Shown: piece after piece, positions 48,181 through 58,305 of the stretch | How the letters are laid out: every line of letters begins with the position of its first letter | How positions within the stretch are numbered: the first letter of the stretch is position 1 | Assembly: GCF_031143425.1 (NCBI RefSeq) | Contig: NC_090441.1 | Span: forward strand, 221,274,928 to 221,338,927 | DNA length: 64,000 nucleotides | Direction of reading: 5' to 3' | Origin: Pleurodeles waltl | Taxonomy: Eukaryota; Chordata; Amphibia; Caudata; Salamandridae | Notes under the pieces: model-generated | What the model saw: only the letters and a program-made list of their open reading frames with translations | Databases searched by the model: none | What the model was told of the DNA's origin: nothing | Translations under genes and position numbers: made by a program

Positions 48181-49440
48181 CCAGATCTGAAATGGTGAAG
48201 ACTAGTGACTGATCTTCCAGACTGGAACAAGTTTTCCAAAGATGGGGAGGTACTTTTATCTACCTTATTTTTTTTAAAAATGTTTGCTGATGGGCCATTA
48301 TAAAACTAATCAAGCAATGGAAATACCAGGTAGGAAATGCAAATAAACTTGTGAATATAAGTCACATGGTTCAGGTGAGCATTAAAAGAACCACATTTGA
48401 AATACGACGGTAAGGTCTGCTTTCTTTACATGTAGAGGTGTATATACATATCCTTCTTTGCCTCACTGAGAGAGCTTCTTCTTCACAGAGACCTGGGGTC
48501 CAGTGTGCATGAAAATTACAACATGCATTGTAGGTGGCTGCTTTGGAGTACTCACCCATGAAATGTGGCCTTTAATGTGCCCCACCAAGAGAAGGGGGGC
48601 TCATCTCCTAGTGTAGAAGTCACAGCCGCCCCTTGAGTGAATGAGAGGGTCGCGGGTGCCTAGTGGAGCTGACTCTGGAGCTGAGGACGCCAGAGCAATC
48701 CCAGCGTCGTCTCAAGAGCCTGTGATTCTGGGCAGATCCGTTCATCCCCAGTACCTGCCCATAGATGAATGCGTCCTTGTGTGGTGGGACCGCTGCTCAG
48801 GGAAGTCGCTCCAGTACTTCGATCTCACGCTGTAAGGGGCTGGTGAACAGGGAGTGCCGAGTAAACAAACACAGACTGCACTTCCGAGGCTGCGCTGCAC
48901 TCTAGGCGCTGCACTCTAGGCGCTGCTCTGGGAGCTGCTCACAAACTCCAAAACGCTTCATCTGAAGAGAGACCTTTCGGTTACTCAGCTTTTAGTATTC
49001 TCCTCGCTGTTCATAACTCTCGTTTTCTCTCCCGGAGTGCGATTAAAAGTGCTTTTATGTTGTGATGTTAAAAACACAGGTACCGTTTGTAAAGGATGCT
49101 CCTGTGACTGATGCAGGTTACATGAGCCCAGTCGCTCTATAGACAGAGACATTTATTCTTAGTCTTGGAGAAATGAAGCAACTTGCCCGAGGTCAGAGGA
49201 TGCTGAGCCTACGCCGAGACTGCAGGAGGTGAGGTTTGCAGCCCCCAGACAGGATGAATGAAGTGATCGATCTGAATTAACCAAAGTCCCAGCTTGGACC
49301 CCCCGGGCGTCAGTGACACCCTCTTTACTCACACAATACTTGTGAAGGGCGAAGCTCACGTGAGTTGTGCTCAGAGGAGGAACCTCCAGTGATGAGAGAG
49401 TGAGATGCACCCCGGAGTCAGGAAGGGGGCTCTTGTTAGT
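48181..49440. other. Intergenic DNA right of the G-rich array
   Basis: Sequence composition returns abruptly to ordinary, moderately AT-rich DNA at 48,181. I see no gene. Open frames of 60-83 codons have no recognisable domains. A small tandem duplication (GCTGCACTCTAGGC, twice) lies near 48,890-48,925. A SINE-like fragment at 48,650-48,780 is listed separately. Confidence 0.5.
48650..48780 (+). repeat. SINE-like fragment 1 (CORE/MIR-like motif)
   Basis: The stretch CAATCCCAGCGTCGTCTCAA (48,696) followed by TGTGATTCTGGGCAGATCC resembles the conserved central part of CORE/MIR-type SINEs, in which a TGxCCTGGGCAAGTCxC motif is typical. It aligns over at least 80 bp with the second fragment at 49,430-49,565. 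No clean A/B boxes, tail or target duplication could be defined, so family assignment is tentative. Confidence 0.45.
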
Positions 49441-49565
49441 GAGTCCTGTCCCTCAAGCTGAGAATCAGGGTCCAATCTCAGCGTCGCTCAAGATTCCGTG
49501 ATCCTGGGCAAGTCACATATTCCCCCCGTGCCAACACATATACGAATGGGACCTGCGCCCCTAAA
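49430..49565 (+). repeat. SINE-like fragment 2 (CORE/MIR-like motif)
   Basis: CAATCTCAGCGTCGCTCAAG at 49,473 is followed by CCGTGATCCTGGGCAAGTCA, the best match in the window to the CORE/MIR-SINE core. The alignment with 48,650-48,780 continues for several tens of bases (GTGCCAACACATATACGAATG against GTACCTGCCCATAGATGAATG). The two are probably old members of one SINE family. Confidence 0.5.
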
Positions 49566-49744
49566 TAAAGCCGCGCCTTCCTCCTCTGGTTCCCCGACCA
49601 CTGCTGGGCTAAAGGCCGGACTCGGGGTACACGGGGTGCTGGGAAGGTGCAGACAGGGGGAGGTGGGAACTCAAGGGAGGGGGACATTTACATCGGGGGC
49701 TCCCAAGTCAACAAGAAAGATCATCCTGTGACGTGCGATGATCT

Positions 49745-49975
49745 TTTACTGCTACAGGATGATCCCAGGATGATCCCAGGATTAGGCTGGATTACTCCAG
49801 GATGATCCTATGAGTATTTCATGATGGGTCTGTATCATTACCGAATGATCTTCTGATGACTTCAGAATGAGGCATTATTACTCCAGGATGATCCCACAAT
49901 ATCTTCAGAATGGGACTGTACTAGCCGATGATGACTTCATGATGGGATGTATTACCCTTGCGTGGCTTCTAGCTG
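49745..49975. repeat. Degenerate ~44-bp tandem repeat (CCAGGATGATCC)
   Basis: Four to five imperfect units recur at about 43-46 bp. Each has a TTACTCCAGGATGATC-like start, a TTCAGAATG or TTCATGATGGG middle, and TGTATTA or GCATTATT at the end. Starts are near 49,745, 49,790, 49,836, 49,878 and 49,922. Divergence between units is high, so this is an old array. It codes for nothing recognisable. Confidence 0.65.
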
Positions 49976-51540
49976 TATCATATGCAGATGGATTACTCTA
50001 GGAGGATCTTGAGTACTAGTGTGTAAACCTTTGACATACACAGGAAGTTAAGAAATTCACACTTTTATTAGTTTGCTGGCACAGCAGATTACTTCAACAA
50101 CAAAAAATAATTGTTTCAGGGCCGGTTTATCAGAAAAAGCGAATTCCTTGTTTGACAACCAGTAAACATCTCACTATACTACGTGGTCACAGAAAACAGA
50201 AGAGGGAAGAGGAAAAGGAATACCTGTCTTGGAATTTACTTCAGCTTGCCCCTGAACATGTCCCCAGCCCTACCTGCAAGGGCTCCAGACATGTTCATCT
50301 TAATCCAAGATAATTCCACTATTACTTCTTCATAGTTTTTCTACGATTGTCACTTACTACTGCAACTTAATAATACTGGCATATTAAACTACTGCTCTAA
50401 GCAGAGAGCTGCTAATCATATTATTGCTGTTCTTTTAATTATGCCTCACTCTTAGTCTTTCATTTTGATGATTGTTGTTACAATCAAGTCATTTTGTTGA
50501 CAGCAGATTTAAAACAATGACTATGCGTATAGAGGTTCGTATCATCGGTGCGAGACTGGTCTTGAGTGAGTCATTGTGTACGTATGAGACTCCTCAAGAA
50601 CTATGTTGTGGTTGAGTGTCTGTAAGTAAGCCTTTAAGTGGTAAAATGGATGCTGGGGTTCAGTGGGGATGTGAATGACGGTGCTATCACAGACTATGGT
50701 GAATGGCAGTGGTGCGTGGTGACTGGTCTTGTAGTTGTGAGCTGTTAATTAGCTGATGGAGTGTGGTTTGATCACAGAAGTGGCCATGAATCTTGTGAGT
50801 GAAGAAATAAGTGTCTTGTGTGGCTCAGAGTTTCTGTGCTGGGGTAAATTATGAGTTGTGGTGTGGCGTACTTTGGTAAGTAATGAGTTGTATGGATTGT
50901 AAATGATGTGAAGTGGTGAACAAGTGTTACAAGTGGTTGACTCTTGAGTGATGACAGGTTTAGATCAGAGATGTGAAAGAAACATTTTAGCGGCTGGGTC
51001 ACGCTGTGAGGCAGAATAGTGTTACACATAACTGTGAGAGAGGCGTGACTGAATGGCTCATGTGACTGATTGCATGGAGGAGTGATGTTTAAAAAGGCTG
51101 AGGTAAGTGAATGGTGCGAGTAAGCTAGACAGTGAGTGTCTGCAGCTTATTGCTGGTGTGAGTAAAAGGATGTGATTGTGCCTATGGTTGCTGGTGGGTG
51201 GTATGGATGCCTGGTAAAGCGAATAGTGGAGAGTGAATGCTGCATGTAGCTCAAGAAGAGTGGTTAGATTAAAAGGAGTTATAAGTTTTGAGACAGTAAG
51301 CAAGTGATGAGAGTTCTTGAGGAGTGTTGTGATGACTTAGTAGTAAAGCAGCAGAGGTGAATGGAGTGAAAGTGGTTTTATGAATGGTCAAGGGATACAC
51401 ATGCCAAAGTAAGGTATTGAGTGCTGAAGATAGAGGCTGCCGTAACAGGTAGTCATGTGGACAAGTTATTATTAGGTTTATGGTTGGTGCTGACAGTAAG
51501 TAGATTTGCAGCTGCCTGAAGGCTGGAGAGCTGAGTGGGT
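49976..51540. other. Intergenic DNA without recognisable genes
   Basis: AT-moderate unique DNA. From about 50,520 the plus strand becomes rich in GTGAGTGAA/TGTGGTG-type words without a clean period. Small open frames on the minus strand (81-85 codons) have no recognisable domain. Nothing regulatory or structural is evident. Confidence 0.5.
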
Positions 51541-51898
51541 GACTCGTGCAGTAGACAGAGCTGTGAGCCGAGCGGGTGACTCGTGCAGTAGACGGAGCTG
51601 TGAGCCGAGCGGGTGACTCGTGCAGTAGACGGAGCTGTGAGCCGAGCGGGTGACTCGTGCAGTAGACGGAGCAGTGAGCCGAGCGGGTGACTCGTGCAGT
51701 AGACGGAGCTGTGAGCCGAGCGGGTGACTCGTGCAGTAGACGGAGCTGTGAGCCGAGCGGGTGACTCGTGCAGTAGACGGAGCTGTGAGCCGAGCGGGTG
51801 ACTCGTGCAGTAGACGGAGCTGTGAGCCGAGCGGGTGACTCGTGCAGTAGACGGAGCTGTGAGCCGAGCGGGTGACTCGTGCAGTAGACGGAGCTGTC
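51541..51898. repeat. 37-bp minisatellite, ten units
   Basis: Units start exactly every 37 bp from 51,541 to 51,874, each beginning GACTCGTGCAGTAGACGGAG and continuing CTGTGAGCCGAGCGGGT. The last is cut short at about 51,898. They are almost identical: the first has ACAGAG for ACGGAG, and the unit near 51,671 has GCAGTGAG for GCTGTGAG. The perfect 37-bp period rotates reading frame, so every strand reads open for long distances. The 243- and 168-codon minus-strand frames over it are artefacts. Confidence 0.95.
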
Positions 51899-53662
51899 AG
51901 TGTCCCATGGTGGTGCTCTGAAGGGATGACTGGTATGACTGAATGTGTGTTGTGAAGTGTCAGTGAACGGGTGGTGGAGTCCATGGATATTGCATCTCAT
52001 GTGTTTAGTGCCTCAACAGGTATCACTGGATGATGGGAATCAATGGTGTAAATAAGTAGTTCTGCGAGTGTTATCAATTTTTGCTGATGCTGCTGCGTAG
52101 TGCTGCGAGTGGCTGAATGGGGCTGTTTTAGGGCCTGAGTAGCCGCTTGGAGCACTGGTTACTCCATTAAAAACAGGAAGGTTTCCTGCCCATCTTGTTT
52201 CAAGCAGCATCTTGTGATTGAGTACCGCTTCTGCCGAACTCTCAATCATACCCCTAGTAACCAATCAGCAGCTAAACGAGCCTGTCCAGCCAGGGCACAC
52301 TCGGCATCTCTCACCACCCTCTCCTCAGCCCTGTGACGAGGTGAGACAGCCAGAGCATCTGGCCCTGGTGAGCGAACGCGCGGACAGGTAATTTGCAGGA
52401 GAGCTTCTTGGCGTAGTCAGCTGCGGCCATGAGGCAGAGCTTCTGTTTTCTAAGCTTCTGCCACGCTGCACAGAATGGTCGAAAGAGACTGATAAAATCA
52501 ATAACACGTACATAGGCAAGACCTATTGGCAGGGAAGGACAGGGCAAGCAACAACTTGGAAGTGTGCGGGAGGAACAGGGCCAGCAACAACATGAGGATG
52601 GTGAAGAAGGAAGAGAGCTATGAAGGCAAAGATAGATATGTTAGAAAAGGAATTTTAAGAGAACTGTGGAAAGCAGAGACTAGGAGTGCAAGAATGGAGT
52701 GGAAGATGATGAGAATGAAAAGTGGAAAGAGGAGCAAGGCAGGAGAAGAAGAGCAGACGGAGGAACGCGTGGAAGGGAAAGCAGGGAAGGTGAAAATGAA
52801 AAGCAGTTAGTGAGGGGAAAGCAGAGCAAAGGACAAACGCGGACATGGGGCGGAGAGCAAAGGAAGAATGGAGAGAAGTAGAGAGACTACGAAGCTCAAT
52901 ATTGAGACAGATGGAGCACTTGCAGACTGCTTAAACAAGAAGAAAAGGTAGAACCAAAAAGCCGAGCAGTGTAAGGACGCAGTAATGCTTCCATGCTCCA
53001 GAGGAGGGGCATGTACAAGAAGGAGAGAGAATCCATACACACAAATGACAAAGAAGTAAGCAAATCAGAGTGACAAAGAAGCCAACCAGTGGCAAGGAAT
53101 GTGTGGGCTCTAAGTCAACAGCAAGCTAACAATACGCCTCTTATGCGCTGCCTAGTAGACAAGACCTAGAAATGGAGCAAATGTGATACCCGCCATTCTG
53201 AGCTGCTTGTGTAGTAGGTAATGGAACAATGGGAGAATTACTCCTGCCCCCACTTGCACCAGGTCAATGAAAAGGAGGCAGATTACAAAATAATTTAAAA
53301 ATTGTCTAATGCATATAAAAATAATTTTTCTCATCTAGTATAGTCTTCAACAAAGAAAAACTCTGATATCATTTGATTTTTTTTCTGCACCAGTGAAATG
53401 TTTCCCAATTTAAAAGTGGAGAGTAAGTACTTACTGTTTTCCTCATGATATAAACAAGACGCACAGCACGTTTTCTGTTTCGTTCATTTTTGTCTGGATG
53501 TGCTAGTTCAGAAACAAGTTTACAATATGGGCTTCAGAAAACCCTTTTTGCACAACTGCCTATTATACAAAAGTGAGCAAAAACATATATAAAATCTAAA
53601 CATTTATACACATATAAATTTGAGCAAAAATAATCCGATCCATGTTTTGCAGTAGCACAAAG
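51899..53662. other. Intergenic DNA up to the first LTR
   Basis: No gene is supported. Segment about 52,540-52,900 is strongly purine-rich on the plus strand (GAAGAAGGAAGAGAG and similar), giving weak K/E-rich open frames that I do not call. The rest is AT-rich. The ten bases before the retrotransposon (53,653-53,662, TAGCACAAAG) would contain the left target duplication. Its partner lies outside the window. Confidence 0.5.
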
Positions 53663-54167
53663 TGTTGCGCCGTGGCCGCAAGCCGCTGCGGCGCAACTGG
53701 AGGAGACTGCGGCGGTCCGCGAGCAGGCCACAGGAGAGGCCGCGACTCGGGTCAAGGGTCGCGGCACCCGCCGCAACCCTTTTCTCCGGCCGCGAGCTGC
53801 TTTTCAAGTGCGCCAGGGCCGGAGATCCAGAATCGGGTCATGGTCCTTGCCGCGCTCAGCGCACAGAGTATTTAACACATTAGGATACCCGGGACCTCCC
53901 TCCATAAACCCACTTACCTGTCACACGCACAAAATCTGTCTGCCTACACATGACTAGGTTATAAAGCATGCCTTTCTCCTTCCCAGCATGTTGTTCACTT
54001 CCTCTCTTCCCTGCATGCATTGTTTCTCTTTTCTCAGAAGCATGTTTTCTATTTTTAGTTATGACCTTTTCCCAAACCAAGATGGTGGTATTACTACTTC
54101 CTGTTTCTCACTTCCTGTCTAGGGGTATATAAGGGGAATCTATCTTTCTTCTCATTGCGTTGCAACA
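53663..54167 (+). repeat. 5' LTR of copy A
   Basis: The left edge is fixed by comparison with the second LTR, where sequence similarity begins at the same TGTTGC after the polypurine tract. The proposed right edge GCAACA (54,162-54,167) is the inverted complement of TGTTGC, giving a 505-bp LTR. The first 220 bp are GC- and CpG-rich and carry a terminal hairpin (TTGCGCC/GGCGCAA); the remainder is pyrimidine-rich. Caveat: a TATA-like box at 54,126 leaves very little room for R and U5, so the LTR might instead extend further, for example to AAACA at 54,387. Internal similarity between the copies prevents a decision. Confidence 0.7.
54126..54133 (+). promoter_or_regulatory. TATA-like box in the LTR of copy A
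   Basis: TATATAAG lies in GGGGTATATAAGGGG near the end of the LTR, the expected position for an RNA polymerase II promoter of a retrotransposon. Transcription would start about 30 bp downstream. The second LTR has TATATAGG at the same place. Confidence 0.6.
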
Positions 54168-54542
54168 CTCCTACGGTGGTAGTCACGCTCCGGCTGGTTT
54201 CCTTTTGTGGCACCAGTTGTTCTTGATCTGTCGTCAGTCTCCAGAATTCCAGGATCTTAAGTTCTAAATTCCTTGTGTCCTCCTTGTTTCAGGGAGTTCC
54301 TGTTGGAGGTTTTTTACCCTTTTGGGGTTTTTCCTCTGGGACTCCTTCTGGAGGGCACGGACTGTAGTGGCTTACTATTGTCAAACAGCACCGTGGCTAC
54401 CGGAAGGGGTCGCCCCTACCTCGGCCAGAGCAGGACTTGCAGGAACTGGGGCCGCTCACCACCTCTCTCCAATATCGACGGTAAGCTCAGGGTGAATCGT
54501 GACAGATTGCAACGCCCAAAACTCCAGTCGCCGTCCGGAACC
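54168..54542 (+). other. Leader of copy A between LTR and gag
   Basis: 375 bp with no supported protein. A primer-binding site should lie just after the LTR. TGGTAGTCACGCTCC at 54,177, nine bases in, begins like the complement of an initiator-Met tRNA tail (TGGTAG) but then departs from it, so the assignment is weak. The reading frame of gag is open upstream through much of this leader, but the first ATG in good context (CCATGG, 54,543) is taken as the start. Confidence 0.4.
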
Positions 54543-55420
54543 ATGGAGAATCCCGTGATGAGTACAGAACCAACAAGCCAAACCCTGCTCCTGACTATAC
54601 AACAACAGGCCCAAGAACTCCAACAGCTACGTACCGAAAACACAGTCTTCCGACAAGCCTTCGCCTCTAGAACCACTGATGTTCCTACAGTCTCCGCAAC
54701 TACGCCTCACTTCTCTGGGGATCCTAACAAATTACGAGAGTTCCTGGATGCCTTGACGGTCTATTTCGCATTCCGTCCTTCACAGTTCATGCAAGACAAG
54801 AAAAGGTTGGGTATTTGATCAGCGCCCTATCTGGACCAGCCTAGGCATGGGCAACCCCTTTGGTGACAAGCAACGACCCTAGCCTATCTAATTATTCCAG
54901 CTTTGTCACTGCCTTTAAGCAGATGTTTGGGCGTCCTGGACTGGAGTCTTCAGCAGAGGAAGCTCTCTGCGATATTCAACAAGGAAATCAGGACGTCTTA
55001 CAATACATCACTCGTTTCAGACAGTTGGCAGCTGAGACTTCCTGGGTGGAGCGTACTTTGGTGACCCTGCTTCGCAGGGGTCTCAGAGAGGACATTAAGG
55101 ATGAAATAGTGCACTCTGCCAGAGTAGAGAATCTTAAGGGTTTAATGGATCAGACCCTGACAATAGAATATCGGTTAAATGAGCGAAGGATAGAGAAAAA
55201 GAAAAGTTGTGTACCATCACACTCGGTGACGTCCCGCACCCTTCCTCATTGTTCCGAGGAGACTCGTTCCGAAACTAAGGGTGCTACCGATGAAGAGCCT
55301 ATGCAAATCGACATGGCACGAGGGCCATTATCATCTAGTGAGCAGGAAAACAGATGAAGGAAAGGACTTTGCCTTTATTGTGGTGCTGCTGGTCATCTAA
55401 TTCACACATGTCCCATCTGT
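54543..55420 (+). pseudogene. gag: gag of copy A, frameshifted
   Basis: The start is CCATGG at 54,543. The N-terminal helix (QQQAQELQQLRTENTVFRQA) and the capsid-like part (REFLDALTVYFAFRPSQF, then TAFKQMFGRPG, and RQLAAETSW) match retrotransposon gag of Sushi/PEG10-type elements. The frame breaks near 54,801, where copy B has one more base. A TAG follows at 54,842-54,844, and the frame then continues to TGA at 55,355-55,357. Beyond that TGA, in the same frame, is a CX2CX4HX4C zinc knuckle (55,370-55,411, CLYCGAAGHLIHTC). The protein would form the particle and bind RNA; this copy cannot encode it intact. Confidence 0.88.
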
Positions 55421-55434
55421 CCAGCCAAGCCTTT

Positions 55435-55496
55435 GGGAAACGCCAATTCCCGTCCTCAGTGAGAAGGTTGAGGACAGGATTTTTCGAAATACCTTC
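55435..55496 (+). promoter_or_regulatory. -1 frameshift signal of copy A (GGGAAAC plus pseudoknot)
   Basis: GGGAAAC at 55,435-55,441 is read G GGA AAC in the gag frame, the required phase for slippage. Stepping back one base enters exactly the frame that encodes protease. Ten bases later a perfect 7-bp stem can form (55,452-55,458 with 55,469-55,475). Six loop bases (55,463-55,468, GAAGGT) are complementary to 55,491-55,496 (ACCTTC), giving an H-type pseudoknot. PEG10 and related elements are known to use GGGAAAC. Folding was judged by eye. Confidence 0.75.
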
Positions 55497-57702
55497 CATT
55501 TGTTCCTCACGGGAGGAAGGAACTGCTCTTTTCCTCTTACCTGTTATCTTCCACTTAACAGATGGCCTTGAAGAAAGGGCACTGGCCGTGCTGGACTGTG
55601 GAGCCAGTGGTATCTACCTAGACGAAACCTGGGCCACGGAAAGACAGATTTTGCAAATACCTAGGGAAGCACCAGAACAAGTCCACACGGTGGGTGGGTC
55701 ACTCTTGGCCTCGGGACCTGTACAGTATACCACTCCTACCCTATGTCTACTATTCGGGAAACACCAATAAAACATTTTTTTTTATTTGATTTCCTCGCTG
55801 CATCACGTTATGATCCTGGGAATTCCATGGCTAACTCAGCAGGACCCTTACGTTAACTGGGAAACAAGAACCATTTCTCTATCCTCTCACTTCTGCCAAC
55901 ACCACTGTTACTTAGCAGGAGACTATTGGCCCCCAAAGAGTCTCTTACTGGGACCCCCTAAGGTTAGATGTTCCATTAACGTTCTACAAGGAGTACCCAG
56001 TCATTATCTAGAATATGCCGATGTATTCCATAAACCAGAAAGACCTGAACTGCCACCCCATAGAGAATACTATTGCACCATTCCTTTGGAACCAGATGCT
56101 GTGGTTCCTTTTGGCCGAATGTACTCTCTAACGGAACCTGAGAAGAAGATCCTCAAGGAATACCTAGAGGAGAACATACAGAGTGGTTTGATTGCCCCTT
56201 CCTCCTCACCTGCCGGGACTCCTCTCTTCTTCGTACCAAAGGAGACAAAAGACTTGCATCCCTGTATAGACTTTAGAGGATTAAATAAGATTACTACTAA
56301 GGATTGATACCCTCTACCTCTTATTAAGGACATCCTAGAAGCTGTCAGAGGGGCAAAGAGATTCACCAAGTTAGATCTTAGAGGAGCATACCATCTTTTA
56401 AGGATAAAGGAAGGTGATGAATGGAAGACCACCTTCAGAACACCTTTCGGTCATTATGAATACCGAGTAATGCCTTTTGGACTAACCAATGCCCCCTCCA
56501 TCTTTCAAAGATTCATGGACGCTATTTTTTCTGATCTTCTACATCAAACGGTGGTTGTTTATCTGGATTACATTTTAATATTCTCTGTCCACCCAGAGCA
56601 ACACACTAAACATGTACTCCAAGCCTTAGATAGACTCAGACAACATAATCTATTCTGCAAGCCAGAAAAATGCTACTTTGACCGAACAGAGGTGAAATAC
56701 CTGGGATATTGCATTAACCAAGTAGGTGTTGCCATGGATTCAGATAAGATTCAAGCTATTCTGGATTGGCCATCCCACTCTTCCATTAAAGAAACTCATT
56801 GTTTTTTGGGATTGGCCAATTTCTATCGACAATTTATAGCGGACTTTGCCCAGAGAACCAGTTATATTACACAAACCCTTAAGAAAGACAATCTAAGGAA
56901 AGGTTTTTGTTGGACACAAGACGCTGAGTTGACTTTTCAAGAATTAAAGCAGGCCTTCATTCAAGCTCCCATTCTACGGCACCCAGACACCACCAAACAG
57001 TTAATCGTTGTCACAGACGCCTCAGAAAGAGCCATAGGGGCTGATTTACTACAGAAACAAGATGATGATGGGTTAGAGCATCCTGTTTTCTACCTTTCAC
57101 ACATATTATCCGATTCAGAACAGAACTATTCGGTGTTTGAACGAGAATTACTCGCTTTGAAGACAGCGTGCACGGAATGGAGACACTTCCTGATGGGCTC
57201 AAAAGAACCCTTTGAGGCACGGACAGATCACCGAAACTTACAATGCTTGAGAAACTTTCAGTGTCAAAATAGCCGGCAGGCTCGATGGGCTTTCTTTTTT
57301 AGTCAATATGATTTTTACATTACATACATCCCTGGTTCTCAGAATATCTTGGCTGATGCCTTGTCCCGGCGTTACCCTGAGTGTAGCGATACTCCTGTAC
57401 AGAACCTATTTGAAAACAATAAGATCATTGGTTTAGTACAGACATTCCTAGACCAGGTCTAATCCGAATATTCCCACCTGGAAACTACAGAGATGAACAA
57501 TTTACGCCCACAGCTTCACATAGATCAAGGATACTATTACCACAACAAAGCCCTGTTCTTACCTACTAAGATAGTCCAGACAGAAGCCCTACGTATGTGT
57601 CACGACTCCCCCATCGCAGGTCATTGCGGAATGAAAGCTACCCAAGAGCTCCTGCTTTGCTCTTTCTGGTGGCCCACTATCAAGGCTGATACTGAGGACT
57701 AT

Positions 57703-58305
57703 GGCCCTCATTACGACCCTGGCGGTTTGTAACCGCCAGGGCCGTCGGACGGGGAGGCACCGCCGACAGGCCGGCGGTGCCCCGCGGGTCAGAGAAGGGA
57801 AACCGGCGGTCTCCCGCCGGTTTCCCGCTGCCCCCAAGGAATCCTCCAAGCCGGCGCAGGTTGCTGCGCCGGCTTGGGGATTCCGACTCCCCCTCCCGCC
57901 ATCCAGTTCCTGGCGGTTCTCCCGCCGGGAACCGGATGGCGGGAGGGGGAGTCGCGGGGCCCCTGGGGGCCCCTGCAGTGCCCATACCAACGGCATGGGC
58001 ACTGCAGGGGCCCCCGTAAGAGGGCCCCAAAATGTATTTCACTGTCTGCCTTGCAGACAGTGAAATACGCGACGGGTGCAACAGCACCCGTCGCACCTTC
58101 CCACTCCGCCGGCTCGATTACGAGCCGGCATCCTCGTGGGAAGGGAGTTTTTCCCTGGGCTGGCGGGCGGTCTTTTGGAGACCACCCGCCAGCCCAGGGA
58201 AAAACTCATAATACCCTACGCGGTCTTTTGACCGCGGAGCGGTATTATGGAGGGCTGAATTCTGGCGGGCGGCCTCCGCCGCCCGCCAGAATCAGAATGA
58301 GGGCC
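57703..58305. mobile_element. 603-bp hairpin-chain MITE inserted in copy A integrase
   Basis: Terminal inverted repeats are GGCCCTCATT (57,703-57,712) and AATGAGGGCC (58,296-58,305). TAT on both sides (57,700-57,702 and 58,306-58,308) is the target duplication; copy B has a single TAT at 63,521-63,523, the empty site. The inside is a chain of hairpins. Perfect arms include 57,717-57,727/57,731-57,741, 57,797-57,809/57,814-57,826, 57,846-57,858/57,865-57,877, 57,885-57,904/57,934-57,953, 57,965-57,985/57,995-58,015, 58,034-58,049/58,053-58,068, 58,069-58,079/58,084-58,094, 58,108-58,116/58,121-58,129, 58,146-58,167/58,185-58,206, 58,219-58,225/58,230-58,236 and 58,259-58,273/58,278-58,292. It encodes no protein. 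The 3-bp duplication and GGCC terminus suggest PIF/Harbinger, though TAT is not the classic TWA target. Confidence 0.9.

Noticed and set aside
51269..52000. 243-codon minus-strand frame containing SARLTAPSTARVTR repeats
   Set aside because: It is a product of the 37-bp minisatellite and is duplicated in another frame (51,478-51,984).
53604..53883. Small arginine-rich frames at the left LTR (67-80 codons)
   Set aside because: They lie in the GC-rich U3 on both strands and are broken in the other LTR copy.
54273..54542. N-terminal extension of gag in copy A (and from 60,198 in copy B)
   Set aside because: Copy B has no ATG upstream of 60,363 in this frame, and the CCATGG at 54,543 has the better context.
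56070..56432. Antisense frames over pol (also 57,011-57,220, 61,825-62,253, 62,832-63,041)
   Set aside because: Shadows of conserved reverse-transcriptase and RNase H coding sequence, present in both copies.
57589..58096. Frames of 80-138 codons across the MITE
   Set aside because: Both strands are open because hairpin arms are GC-rich and mirrored; no protein similarity is recognisable.
57703..58305. Integron attC-like or bacterial hairpin array
   Set aside because: It has transposon ends and a target duplication inside a vertebrate-type Gypsy element; no integrase sites or cassettes.
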